Shown: positions 7,304 through 14,721, numbered from the stretch's first letter. The stretch is 15,622 nucleotides of DNA from JARRJY01 sp037388705 (GCA_037388705.1 JARRJY010000083.1:1-15622); one strand, 5' to 3'. Numbers and translations: made by a program. Notes: generated from the letters alone by a model not told the origin.

Positions 7304-7759
7304 TTAGCGGGAACGTCTTTGTCGTCCCTTGAAGTTGGTGATGGACTTTACGATCTCGGTATACGGCAAGCGGGAAAATTCGTCATACTGCTCAAGTGCT
7401 GTACGCAGAATGTGATCAATATCTTCAACCTTATCCGCACCTTCCTTTTCCTTGAACAATAAAGTTTGCAAACCGAGCAATCCGCCAACCTGTACCTTGA
7501 TTTCTTTTGCGTGGGGCAGGGGAGTTCCATCCGTCTCAGGCAGTTTCAGTGCAAAACTGGACTTCTTACGCATTAATTCCAGGATTATTTTACAACGTTG
7601 CTGACCTTGCTTTGATTGGCAGGAAACACCTTCACGATCGGCCAGGTTAAAACGATGTGAAGCACTACAGGTACAACGTCGTGAGTTAATGGCTTTTTCG
7701 TAAACGCAGCGTAACTCGTTTACAGAGTTATAGGTTTCACGATATTGGTCTTCTTCCAC
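7304..7759 (-). CDS. Cys-rich conserved hypothetical protein
   Basis: A 151-aa soluble protein with all five cysteines in its first 56 residues: C18, C29, C31, C47 and C56. The spacing (x10, x1, x15, x8) and basic surroundings suggest a metal or Fe-S site, with no known motif that I can name. The C-terminal half has the segments LPHAKEIKVQVGGLLGLQ and LPYTEIVKSITNFKGRQRRSR, rich in conserved-looking Gly and basic residues. The start is GTG at 7759 without a visible ribosome binding site. It lies 18 bases after the stop of the 70-aa gene in the same reading frame, so expression probably depends on translational coupling. Its 3' end faces the MbcA-like gene six bases away. Confidence 0.65.
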   Translation of the reverse strand: MEEDQYRETYNSVNELRCVYEKAINSRRCTCSASHRFNLADREGVSCQSKQGQQRCKIILELMRKKSSFALKLPETDGTPLPHAKEIKVQVGGLLGLQTLLFKEKEGADKVEDIDHILRTALEQYDEFSRLPYTEIVKSITNFKGRQRRSR

Positions 7760-7777
7760 GGGACAGATTAAACGGGC

Positions 7778-7990
7778 TTATTTTTCCCACTCACGAACAA
7801 CAGTTTCTTCGCGATGTTCCATCAGTTTTTCTTCTGCTTCCAGCTCAGTCTCTGCAAACATCACTTTAAAAGTTGCCTGATCATCTGCTGCCTGGTCGAT
7901 GCGTTTTTGTTTAACAAAACTGTCCTGCAACTCCAGGTTTTTAACCAGGTTACCAACAGAAGGCAGAATTTTATAAACGTAGTAAGGCAT
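7778..7990 (-). CDS. Conserved 70-aa hypothetical protein
   Basis: A small soluble protein beginning MPYYVYKILPS, with a lysine-rich middle and an acidic helical C-terminus (FAETELEAEEKLMEHREE). No cysteine, signal peptide or membrane segment. The MPxYVY...FxxxxxEAE pattern looks like a conserved proteobacterial family of unknown function, recalled rather than searched. ATG at 7990 has AGGA seven bases upstream. It is the promoter-proximal gene of a two-gene unit with the Cys-rich protein and is divergent from the receiver-like gene. Confidence 0.7.
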   Translation of the reverse strand: MPYYVYKILPSVGNLVKNLELQDSFVKQKRIDQAADDQATFKVMFAETELEAEEKLMEHREETVVREWEK

Positions 7991-8025
7991 AGTTAATTCC
8001 TGTCATCAGTCGTTCAGGGTAGCCA

Positions 8026-8054
8026 AGCATACTGGCAATCAATGAATTGCTCAA
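8026..8054 (-). promoter_or_regulatory. Candidate sigma-70 promoter for the 70-aa / Cys-rich unit
   Basis: On the minus strand TTGAGC (8054-8049) and TATGCT (8031-8026) are 17 bases apart, each matching consensus at four of six positions. The -35 box lies inside the left ATTG-CT-CAAT palindrome, so a protein bound there would block it. Confidence 0.45.
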
Positions 8055-8124
8055 TATCTGCACATGGGCAAACTAATAAATATGGTAGGATCCTCTCCAT
8101 ATCAAGGTTTGCATTGCTCAATAT
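8046..8124. repeat. Paired 12-bp direct repeats flanking a nested inverted repeat
   Basis: ATTGCTCAATAT occurs perfectly at 8046-8057 and 8113-8124; each copy contains the palindrome ATTG-CT-CAAT. Between them is a nested inverted repeat: GCAAAC (8068-8073), ATATGG (8080-8085), a central GGATCC (8088-8093), CCATAT (8097-8102) and GTTTGC (8107-8112). The outer arm abuts the second direct repeat. The array fills the 143-nt divergent gap between the 70-aa and receiver-like genes and looks like an operator pair with a looping or hairpin centre. Confidence 0.6.
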
Positions 8125-8133
8125 GGTAACAAA

Positions 8134-8529
8134 ATGATGCTATCCAAAGAAGTTTCCACACAACCTAAAGGGGAACTATTGGCCATTATCGAGTTAGGTG
8201 GCTATCCTGATTTCACTTCTGTTTATCAACAGGCGGGCTACAGGGTGGAAACCAGTCACTCCATGCGCAATGCAATCCGTACGTTGAAAAAACTCAGGCC
8301 AGCAGTGATTGTGGCGGAGTTTAATTTCCAGTCAGATTTTCGTGACCGTACCAGTAGCCTGGAATCATTACTGGCGGTTGTGCAACGCATGCCGGAAACT
8401 AAAGTGATTGTATTTTACGAAGAAGAGTTTGCTGCGCAGTTCCAGCGAGTTAGTTCACGTTTCCCTATCCACAAGGCAATTACTTTTCCTGTTGATGTGG
8501 AAGAGTTAAAAGATGCACTGAAAAACTAG
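8134..8529 (+). CDS. Degenerate receiver-like (pseudo-REC) protein
   Basis: A 131-aa soluble protein whose layout fits a CheY-like alpha/beta receiver: LLAIIELGGY as strand 1, AVIVAEFNF as strand 3, TKVIVFYEEE as strand 4 and AITFPVDVEELKDAL at the end. The phosphoacceptor Asp of strand 3 is replaced (AEF), the acidic pair of strand 1 is absent and the Lys of the KP motif reads FP. Phosphorylation is therefore not expected, and any signalling would be by protein contact. Two consecutive ATGs (8134, 8137) exist with only a weak site upstream. Its last four bases overlap the convergent GIY-YIG gene. The upstream gap carries operator-like repeats. Confidence 0.65.
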   Translation: MMLSKEVSTQPKGELLAIIELGGYPDFTSVYQQAGYRVETSHSMRNAIRTLKKLRPAVIVAEFNFQSDFRDRTSSLESLLAVVQRMPETKVIVFYEEEFAAQFQRVSSRFPIHKAITFPVDVEELKDALKN

Positions 8530-8786
8530 CAATTATCTATTAGTTGTATTTTTTGCTGGCGGGAAAGAGATTTTATGGTGTGTTCTCTTTGCTGGGCGCT
8601 TGAACGGGAATCGAGTTTTTCACAGTAAACCAGCTTTACCGGTCTTCGCGCTGCTGTGTACTTGGCACCTTTGATACCAGAATTATGTTCTTCAACACGA
8701 CGTTCAGGATCGGTCGTTACACCGGTATATAGTGTTTGATCACTACATTGTAATATATATACAAACCAGTCCTGCTGTTTACTCAT
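8526..8786 (-). CDS. GIY-YIG nuclease superfamily protein (YhbQ-like)
   Basis: An 86-aa single-domain protein. The two signature strands appear as VYIL (9-12) and YTG (20-22), followed by PERRVEEHN, the YTAARRPVKLVY segment and REHTIKSLSRQQK, in which E68 is the metal-binding glutamate of the family. This is the UPF0213/YhbQ subgroup, implicated in DNA structure processing in E. coli, although roles vary. The ATG overlaps the TGA of the thioredoxin-HEAT gene (ATGA, 8783-8786), so translation is coupled. No separate ribosome binding site is evident. Confidence 0.92.
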   Translation of the reverse strand: MSKQQDWFVYILQCSDQTLYTGVTTDPERRVEEHNSGIKGAKYTAARRPVKLVYCEKLDSRSSAQQREHTIKSLSRQQKIQLIDNC

Positions 8787-9433
8787 TGTACATGTGTGTT
8801 TATTTCTTCAAGAGCATCCTGGCAGACTTCACGGATATCAGGATTTTCATTATTACAATGTGTTTCAATAAAAGCTCTTGCCCCGGGGTTATGAGTTAAT
8901 CCAAGGTAATGAATGATATCAGCCAGCCGGCTTATATGTACTTCTTTACTGAGTTTTCCCAGCTCATTGGCAAGGTCAAACAGTATCTCACTCCCGGCCA
9001 GGCTTTCGATAAGGCTATCAAGACCAAGACGAACCTGCATGGAGGTATCATCATCCATCAGTAGCTGTAAAACAGATTTTAGCCAGTGATGGTGATGTTT
9101 TATTTCTTCTATAAGGGCAGACAGCTGACCCTCGGCAAGTTGTTTTTCTATATATTGACTAATGCCAGATTCACTCCCCGTAAAACTGGCATAGTCACGT
9201 AACTCACTGAGACTGTACGCACCATTTAAAGTAAATTCACCAAGTTGCAACCATGGTACTGATCGAACATTCAGCTGTTGCGCAATTTCCGGGTGCTGGT
9301 GAATGTTAATGACTTCCAGTTTTCCAATAAGATTTTCTTTTAACAAGGTTGAAAGGTGTTGCAGCACAGCAGGGCAATGTGCACAACCAGGTGCAATCAG
9401 TAGTTTTGCATCAGGAGCAGACGGGGTATTCAT
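8783..9433 (-). CDS. Thioredoxin-fold protein fused to a helical HEAT-like domain
   Basis: A 216-aa cytosolic protein with no signal peptide. Residues 9-83 form a thioredoxin/glutaredoxin-like fold with an active-site C17-A-H-C20 and the cis-proline in SVPW (P60). Residues 90-216 are helical and resemble HEAT repeats (QVRLGLDSLIESL, HISRLADIIHYLGL, PDIREVCQDALEEI), usually a protein-binding surface. The CAHC active site differs from thioredoxin CGPC and may shift its redox potential. A preceding HHHHW run at 113-117 is odd. It follows ydcH by 11 bases and overlaps the GIY-YIG gene. A disulfide oxidoreductase or client-binding adaptor is likely; the client is unknown. Confidence 0.8.
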   Translation of the reverse strand: MNTPSAPDAKLLIAPGCAHCPAVLQHLSTLLKENLIGKLEVINIHQHPEIAQQLNVRSVPWLQLGEFTLNGAYSLSELRDYASFTGSESGISQYIEKQLAEGQLSALIEEIKHHHHWLKSVLQLLMDDDTSMQVRLGLDSLIESLAGSEILFDLANELGKLSKEVHISRLADIIHYLGLTHNPGARAFIETHCNNENPDIREVCQDALEEINTHVQ

Positions 9434-9444
9434 GGTCGGTAAAG

Positions 9445-9651
9445 TCAGGCTTCGATATCGGGAATCAAACGGCTTTGTAATTTGGCTATCATATCCTTAA
9501 CAGCAAGTTTACGTTTCTTTAAGCGTTGTATCTGTAATTGATCAACAGTCGGGTCATCGCTCAGGCGTTTTATAATGTCATCCAGATCAAAGTGTTCGAG
9601 CTTTAACACATTGATTTTTTCTTTGAGTTTTTCTTGTTCATCAATATCCAT
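9445..9651 (-). CDS. YdcH family protein (DUF465)
   Basis: A 68-aa mostly helical protein. The family pattern is clear: LEHFDLDDIIKRL, then IQRLKKRKLAVKDMIAKLQ and a terminal PDIEA. Such proteins form antiparallel coiled-coil hairpins and have no established biochemical role. The ATG at 9651 has only a weak GGA upstream. It stands 53 bases downstream of the GGDEF-EAL gene and 11 bases before the thioredoxin-HEAT gene, all on the minus strand. Confidence 0.92.
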   Translation of the reverse strand: MDIDEQEKLKEKINVLKLEHFDLDDIIKRLSDDPTVDQLQIQRLKKRKLAVKDMIAKLQSRLIPDIEA

Positions 9652-9704
9652 AATCCAGCAAACATAGCATAAAATATTTCATTTCAACAGAAAAGTTATG
9701 CTGA

Positions 9705-12221
9705 TTACTTGCTTTTATGACTGTAATCCGGCTGTAATAGTTCGTGCAATTCACTAATGGGAAGGGGGTGGCTTATGAAATAACCTTGCGCGATATCGCA
9801 ACCAAGAATACTTAACAGATCATAGCTGTCTTTGTCCTCTATACCCTCGGCAACAACATTTAGTCCAAGATTATGTGCAAGGTCAATAGTGGAACGGACA
9901 ATAACAGCATCATTTTCATTGTCATGCATATCGAGTACAAATGACTTATCAATTTTGAGTTCATCGACCGGTAAGCGTTTTAAATAGGCCAGCGATGAAA
10001 AACCGGTTCCAAAATCATCAATAGACATGCGTACACCCAACTTGTCAAACTTGTTGAGAACTTCAACTGCTTGCTCAGGGTGTTCCATCATTGCACTTTC
10101 AGTAACTTCCAGGGTGAGATGATGGTTTATGGCAATATTATCGGCGAGCATTTCGGTGAGTTCCTTAACCAGTTCCGTGTCAAAAATACTGTATACAGAA
10201 AGGTTGATGGAAATATCCAGGTTGATGCCCTGTTTACGCCAGTCCTGAAGTTGTATCAGGACTTTCTCCATTACCCATTTTGTAATATCGCTTATCGCCC
10301 CGGTTTGTTCGGCCAGGGGAATGATTTGTCCCGGCGGGATGGCACCATATTTATTATGGTTCCATCTTAACAATGCTTCGAAACCGGTAAGTTTGCCGTT
10401 GATCAGGGAAACCTTCGGCTGGAAATAGAGTTCCAGTTGATTTTTTTGCAAAGCAATTCGCAGATCGGTCATTAATGCGAGGCGACCTACACTATGCTGG
10501 TCATGATCTGCACTATAGAAAGCGTGGCCAAGTTTGTTACGTTTGGCGACATACATGGCAACATCAGCTTTTTGTAACAGGACATTTGCAGTATTCCCGT
10601 GTTCCGGGTAGAGAACAATACCAATACTTGCCTTGATATAAAGTTTCAGATCATTAATGTGGAACATTTCCTCAAGTGAGGTATGTACTTTTTTTGAAAT
10701 GTACTCAGCCTGCGCCGGCTCAGTGTTAGATAGTAAAATCGCAAACTCATCACCACCTAGCCTTGCAATAGTATCAGCTTCACGTAAGGTGTTTTTCAGA
10801 CGTAAACCAATTTCTACAAGTAATGCATCACCAACCTGGTGACCAAGGGTATCATTGACTTCCTTGAAGCGATCGAGATCAAGCATTAGCAGGGCAAGTT
10901 TTTTATTTTCACGTCTTGAGGTTCGAATGGCGTATTGCAGTCGATCGAATAACAAGGTGCGGTTGGCCAGTCCGGTAAGAGAGTCATGCAGGGCCTGGTG
11001 TTCAAGCAAGTTCTGTCGTTCATGAACCTGCAGGCGCATTTCATCAAAGGCATCAACCAGGTTCCGGGTTTCTATAATGTTGGTGTCAATAGCAATATCC
11101 TGTTCCTCATCACCTATAGCTTCCTGCTTAAGGGCATGAGATACGTTTGCAATTGGGCGTAACACGAGCAACTCCAGAAAATAAAAACCCATAATAAGGA
11201 AAACCAGGCCGATTATGGTAATCAACCAAAGTATAATTACCTGCTCTTCAGCTATGTTTGTCAGTGTGCTGACATCCTCGTTACTGGATGACTCAATGGC
11301 AATATCAAGTGATTGCAGGATCGACCAGATGCGTTTGATATCAGGTTCAATGAGTTCTTTTACGATACTTACATCAGCTCGCCAGTCATCACTTCTGTGT
11401 ACGTTAAGAATCTGCCTGTAACCAACTCCCCATTTTTTAACGGCTGTTTCAATTGTCTTAAGAGCATCACTGGATTCAAATCCCAGCTTATTTGCTACTG
11501 CTGCTTTCTTCAGACTATTTATGTTTGCAAGTATGTCGTCATAAAAAGTCTGTATAGCTTTTTCCTGTAGTGGTAGGGTAGTAACATCATAGGAACCAAT
11601 GCTATTGGCCAGGTAGATACGAAACAGGGATATCATCTGTGTCCACAATGTCTGGATCCTGTCGAATTTTTTATATTCAGGTGTTAATACATTGTGTGAA
11701 TCCGTAATAATTTCTGACAAGGCGATACTCAGGGCGGAAACCATTTCATTGTTGTAATTCTGTAAATTATTCCGGGCAATAGTCATTGATGGAAATTGCT
11801 TGTCAGGATTGCTACGTATGTTAATTAATTGGCTAACTGCTTTATCAAAAGTGGCAAGTGAAAGTCTTAATTGCTCAATGGATTCCAGTTTATTTTCTTT
11901 TCGAATCCATTCGTGCTGTTTTAACTGTTCGGTATGCTCAATAGCCTGCTCAATCGAAAGGTGAACATGTTCCGGATACTGCTGTTTGCTAGGCATCAAC
12001 AGGTAAAGCGCCAGGGATTCACGGGCTTCCCAGATTGTAGTGCGAATATAGCGGCTGCGTTGTAGTAATTGTTTACGGTTTGCGATGTTACTGGAAATGA
12101 TATCGCGGTTGCTAATCAGGTTTGATTGAACAACAACACTCCCTGTCAAAAGAGAAACAGACAGTATGAATGTGACCAGGGCATAACGCCCTCGCAAACT
12201 ATTAAGGATTTTAAACTTCAT
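9705..12221 (-). CDS. Membrane-bound GGDEF-EAL c-di-GMP synthase/phosphodiesterase with periplasmic sensor
   Basis: An 838-aa inner-membrane signalling protein. Membrane segments at about 13-33 and 327-350 enclose a helical periplasmic sensor of roughly 290 residues; a HAMP-like linker follows (351-400). The diguanylate cyclase domain has an intact GGDEF (489-493) and an RxxD inhibitory site R480-EA-D483 five residues ahead. The phosphodiesterase domain has EAL (615-617), N673, E705, D735-D736 in DDFGTG, K756 and E792, so all catalytic positions look intact and the protein may be truly bifunctional. The sensor resembles helical ligand-binding domains but its signal is unknown. The ATG at 12221 lacks a strong ribosome binding site. 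It is divergent from uup. Confidence 0.96.
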   Translation of the reverse strand: MKFKILNSLRGRYALVTFILSVSLLTGSVVVQSNLISNRDIISSNIANRKQLLQRSRYIRTTIWEARESLALYLLMPSKQQYPEHVHLSIEQAIEHTEQLKQHEWIRKENKLESIEQLRLSLATFDKAVSQLINIRSNPDKQFPSMTIARNNLQNYNNEMVSALSIALSEIITDSHNVLTPEYKKFDRIQTLWTQMISLFRIYLANSIGSYDVTTLPLQEKAIQTFYDDILANINSLKKAAVANKLGFESSDALKTIETAVKKWGVGYRQILNVHRSDDWRADVSIVKELIEPDIKRIWSILQSLDIAIESSSNEDVSTLTNIAEEQVIILWLITIIGLVFLIMGFYFLELLVLRPIANVSHALKQEAIGDEEQDIAIDTNIIETRNLVDAFDEMRLQVHERQNLLEHQALHDSLTGLANRTLLFDRLQYAIRTSRRENKKLALLMLDLDRFKEVNDTLGHQVGDALLVEIGLRLKNTLREADTIARLGGDEFAILLSNTEPAQAEYISKKVHTSLEEMFHINDLKLYIKASIGIVLYPEHGNTANVLLQKADVAMYVAKRNKLGHAFYSADHDQHSVGRLALMTDLRIALQKNQLELYFQPKVSLINGKLTGFEALLRWNHNKYGAIPPGQIIPLAEQTGAISDITKWVMEKVLIQLQDWRKQGINLDISINLSVYSIFDTELVKELTEMLADNIAINHHLTLEVTESAMMEHPEQAVEVLNKFDKLGVRMSIDDFGTGFSSLAYLKRLPVDELKIDKSFVLDMHDNENDAVIVRSTIDLAHNLGLNVVAEGIEDKDSYDLLSILGCDIAQGYFISHPLPISELHELLQPDYSHKSK

Positions 12222-12327
12222 GTCAGGTTACTGGACTACGTGCAATGAGGCATAATGTGCCGATTCTTCCCTGTGGTTGAGTTAAGCGATTCTTATTTAA
12301 TTGTATGGCGGCACGATGTACTGAAAC

Positions 12328-12356
12328 TTGAGAAAATTTTATAAAATTTATATTAA
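12328..12356 (+). promoter_or_regulatory. Candidate sigma-70 promoter for uup
   Basis: TTGAGA (12328-12333) and TATTAA (12351-12356) are 17 bases apart in a very AT-rich stretch, about 35 bases before the uup start codon. Each box matches consensus at four of six positions. Confidence 0.45.
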
Positions 12357-12390
12357 AAATATTACGTAACTAACTGATTTTTAAGCATAC

Positions 12391-14313
12391 ATGTCCAGCA
12401 ACAGCCCATTGTTCAAATTAACCGATGTTTCACTAAGTTTTGGTGATAAACCGCTACTGGATCACGTTGACCTGGACATTTTCAAGGGAGAGCGAATATG
12501 CCTGGTAGGACGAAACGGGGTGGGGAAATCCAGCCTGCTACGCGTTATTACCGGGCAAAACGTTCCTGATGATGGCAAAGTGTGGCACAAGGATGGATTA
12601 CGTGTTGCCTATCTTGAACAAACTGTTCCGACAGGTGAGTCAGTTTCTGTTTTTGAAGTGGTTTCCAGTGGTCTTGCAGAGCTGGGCGACTTAATTAGCA
12701 GGTACCACACGGTGGCACATGCACTGGAACAAGATCCATCAGACAAACTGGTTAAAGAATTATCGGATCTGCAGCACCAGTTGGAAGCTGCCGATGGCTG
12801 GCGCCTCGAACAGAAAGTGGAAACGGTGATTTCCCGTCTGGATCTCCCTGCAGATGCAGGCATGGAGAGCTTGTCCGGTGGCCTTAAGCGCCGCGTGTTA
12901 CTGGCCCGAGCACTGGTTTCAGATCCTGATTTGTTATTACTGGATGAGCCCACCAATCACCTGGACGTGGCAGGGGTAACCTGGCTGGAAGAATACCTGT
13001 CGGCATTTCACGGTGTGTTGTTATTTATTACCCATGATCGCACTTTCCTGCAAAACCTGGCGACGCGCATTATTGAGCTGGATCGTGGTGTATTAAGTTC
13101 ATGGCCAGGTGACTTTGCCAATTATTTAAAGAAAAAAGAAGAGCGTGAAGTCGTTGAAAATGAACAACGCGCCAGGTTTGACAAAAAACTCGCCGAAGAA
13201 GAAGCCTGGATTCGACAGGGTATCAAGGCACGTCGTACCCGAAATGAAGGGCGGGTGCGTGCTTTAAAAGCGCTGCGTGACCAGCATCGTCAACGTCGCG
13301 ACAAGCAGGGCACGGTAAATTTAAACCTGGAAGAAGCAGATCGATCCGGGAAACTGGTTGCCGACCTGGAGAATGTTTACTTCAGTTATAATGACACACC
13401 AGTCATAAAAGATCTGTCTACCCGCATACTGCGTGGCGATCGGATCGGGATCATGGGGCCAAACGGCGTTGGCAAAACCACCTTGATACGACTGTTACTG
13501 GGCCAGTTAAACCCAGATTCTGGCACGGTCAATATTGGAACCAAGCTCAAGATAGCCTATTTCGATCAGCAGCAATCCGAACTGGAGCCTGACAAGTCAG
13601 TACTTGATAATCTGAATTATGGAAAAGAGACGGTAACCATTAACGGCAAGTCCCGTCATGTTATTAGTTATTTGCGAGACTTCTTATTCCCGGCTCAGAA
13701 AGTCAATGCACCGGTCAAAATGCTATCCGGTGGTGAACGCAATCGCCTGTTACTGGCAAAAATGTTCATCCAGCCAGCCAACATGCTGGTTATGGATGAG
13801 CCCACCAATGACCTGGACATGGAAACACTTGAGTTGCTCGAAGACTTGCTGGCTAATTTTGAAGGCACCCTTATCCTGGTCAGTCATGACCGAACCTTCC
13901 TGGATAATGTTGTCAGTAGTTTGCTGGTATTTGAAGGTGATTATCATGTTAAAGAATACGTGGGTGGCTATACAGACTGGCTAAGACAACGTCCTAAAGA
14001 CTGGTCTTTTACCGCTATTGGCAAGGGTAAAACGCAATCCCGGCAAAAAAGTAAAACGGAAAAAACGACAAAAGCGAAACCAGCAGAAAATAAACCACGC
14101 AAACTCAGTTACAAGGAGCAACGTGAGCTGGAAGCCATGCCGGCAAAAATCGAATCACTCGAAGCGGAACAGCTGGAGCTTCAGGAAAATACCAGCCAGG
14201 CTGATTTTTATCAGCAGGATCAACAGACCATTGCCTCGACAATGGAACGGTTAAAAGCGGTGAATGAGGAACTGGAACAGGCTTATATTCGTTGGGAACA
14301 ACTGGATAGCTAA
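12391..14313 (+). CDS. uup: ABC-F family ATPase Uup
   Basis: A 640-aa cytosolic protein with two ABC domains and no membrane segments. Domain 1 has Walker A GRNGVGKSS (40-48), signature LSGG (161-164), Walker B LLLLDE (181-186) and H215. Domain 2 has GPNGVGKTT (356-364), LSGGE (445-449), LVMDE (466-470) and H499. The basic interdomain linker (about 242-325) and the C-terminal coiled coil (about 565-640, starting RKLSYKEQRELEAMP) are those of Uup; E. coli Uup is nearly the same length. ABC-F proteins act on ribosomes, and Uup is also linked to DNA branch processing and transposon excision. The start codon has only a weak AAG upstream. It runs convergent with the 91-aa gene, eight bases apart. 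Confidence 0.96.
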   Translation: MSSNSPLFKLTDVSLSFGDKPLLDHVDLDIFKGERICLVGRNGVGKSSLLRVITGQNVPDDGKVWHKDGLRVAYLEQTVPTGESVSVFEVVSSGLAELGDLISRYHTVAHALEQDPSDKLVKELSDLQHQLEAADGWRLEQKVETVISRLDLPADAGMESLSGGLKRRVLLARALVSDPDLLLLDEPTNHLDVAGVTWLEEYLSAFHGVLLFITHDRTFLQNLATRIIELDRGVLSSWPGDFANYLKKKEEREVVENEQRARFDKKLAEEEAWIRQGIKARRTRNEGRVRALKALRDQHRQRRDKQGTVNLNLEEADRSGKLVADLENVYFSYNDTPVIKDLSTRILRGDRIGIMGPNGVGKTTLIRLLLGQLNPDSGTVNIGTKLKIAYFDQQQSELEPDKSVLDNLNYGKETVTINGKSRHVISYLRDFLFPAQKVNAPVKMLSGGERNRLLLAKMFIQPANMLVMDEPTNDLDMETLELLEDLLANFEGTLILVSHDRTFLDNVVSSLLVFEGDYHVKEYVGGYTDWLRQRPKDWSFTAIGKGKTQSRQKSKTEKTTKAKPAENKPRKLSYKEQRELEAMPAKIESLEAEQLELQENTSQADFYQQDQQTIASTMERLKAVNEELEQAYIRWEQLDS

Positions 14314-14320
14314 GCGTTGT

Positions 14321-14596
14321 TTAGTCTTTATCTTTTTTCAATCCTGAAATATCGACAACCACTGATTTAGGAGCTTCATCGACAAAGCGTGGGCGAGCGC
14401 TGGTATCGCGACCATGTTCTTCGGCCAGTTCCTGTTCGCGGGCTGTGATCAGTGCCAGGCAATCACGAATACTGTGGATAGTGTTTTCTGATAACGGGTG
14501 TTTCAGGTGCGCAGGTGTGTAGGTATCTTTTGCCACATCGGTTAATACCTTTTTCACCATTTTCAGAATCTGTTCTTCTTTGGTCAGTTCAGACAT
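14321..14596 (-). CDS. Conserved small hypothetical protein
   Basis: A 91-aa soluble protein. Its first half is helical (EEQILKMVKKVLTDVAKDTYT), then comes the conserved-looking HPLSENTIHSIRDCLALITAREQEL and a C-terminal RPRFVDEAPKSVVVDISGLKK. I believe it belongs to a gammaproteobacterial family of unknown function. The ORF is open to a GTG at 14605, but ATG 14596 is favoured because AGGTGA lies five bases upstream. It shares its 126-nt upstream gap with the divergent zinc-ribbon gene. Confidence 0.75.
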   Translation of the reverse strand: MSELTKEEQILKMVKKVLTDVAKDTYTPAHLKHPLSENTIHSIRDCLALITAREQELAEEHGRDTSARPRFVDEAPKSVVVDISGLKKDKD

Positions 14597-14649
14597 GTTA
14601 TTCACCTAAAGTCTACCCGGTTAAAAGAAGGCATATTTTAGCATTTTCT

Positions 14650-14687
14650 AAGTTTCACGGCATGAGAAACTTTGCCGGTGTTATAAT
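14650..14687 (+). promoter_or_regulatory. Extended -10 promoter with overlapping inverted repeat, for the zinc-ribbon gene
   Basis: TGTTATAAT (14679-14687) is an extended -10 box; the -35 position has no good match, as is usual for such promoters. An inverted repeat AAGTTTC (14650-14656) / GAAACTT (14666-14672) covers the -35 area and could be an operator. Confidence 0.45.
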
Positions 14688-14721
14688 GCCAGGCCTTTGA
14701 AACCAAGAGGAAAGTAAACGC

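Noticed and set aside
6884..7759. Classic toxin-antitoxin pair formed by the MbcA-like protein and its neighbour
   Set aside because: The neighbour is convergent, Cys-rich and shows none of the RES toxin features, so a toxin-antitoxin pair is not supported.
11870..11879. ATTGCTCAAT, identical to the operator-like palindrome
   Set aside because: It lies inside the GGDEF-EAL coding sequence (codons for I-E-Q-L), away from any promoter, so is most likely chance.
12609..12956. 115-aa minus-strand ORF within uup
   Set aside because: Ser/Arg-rich shadow of the Walker B region of uup, with no start signals.
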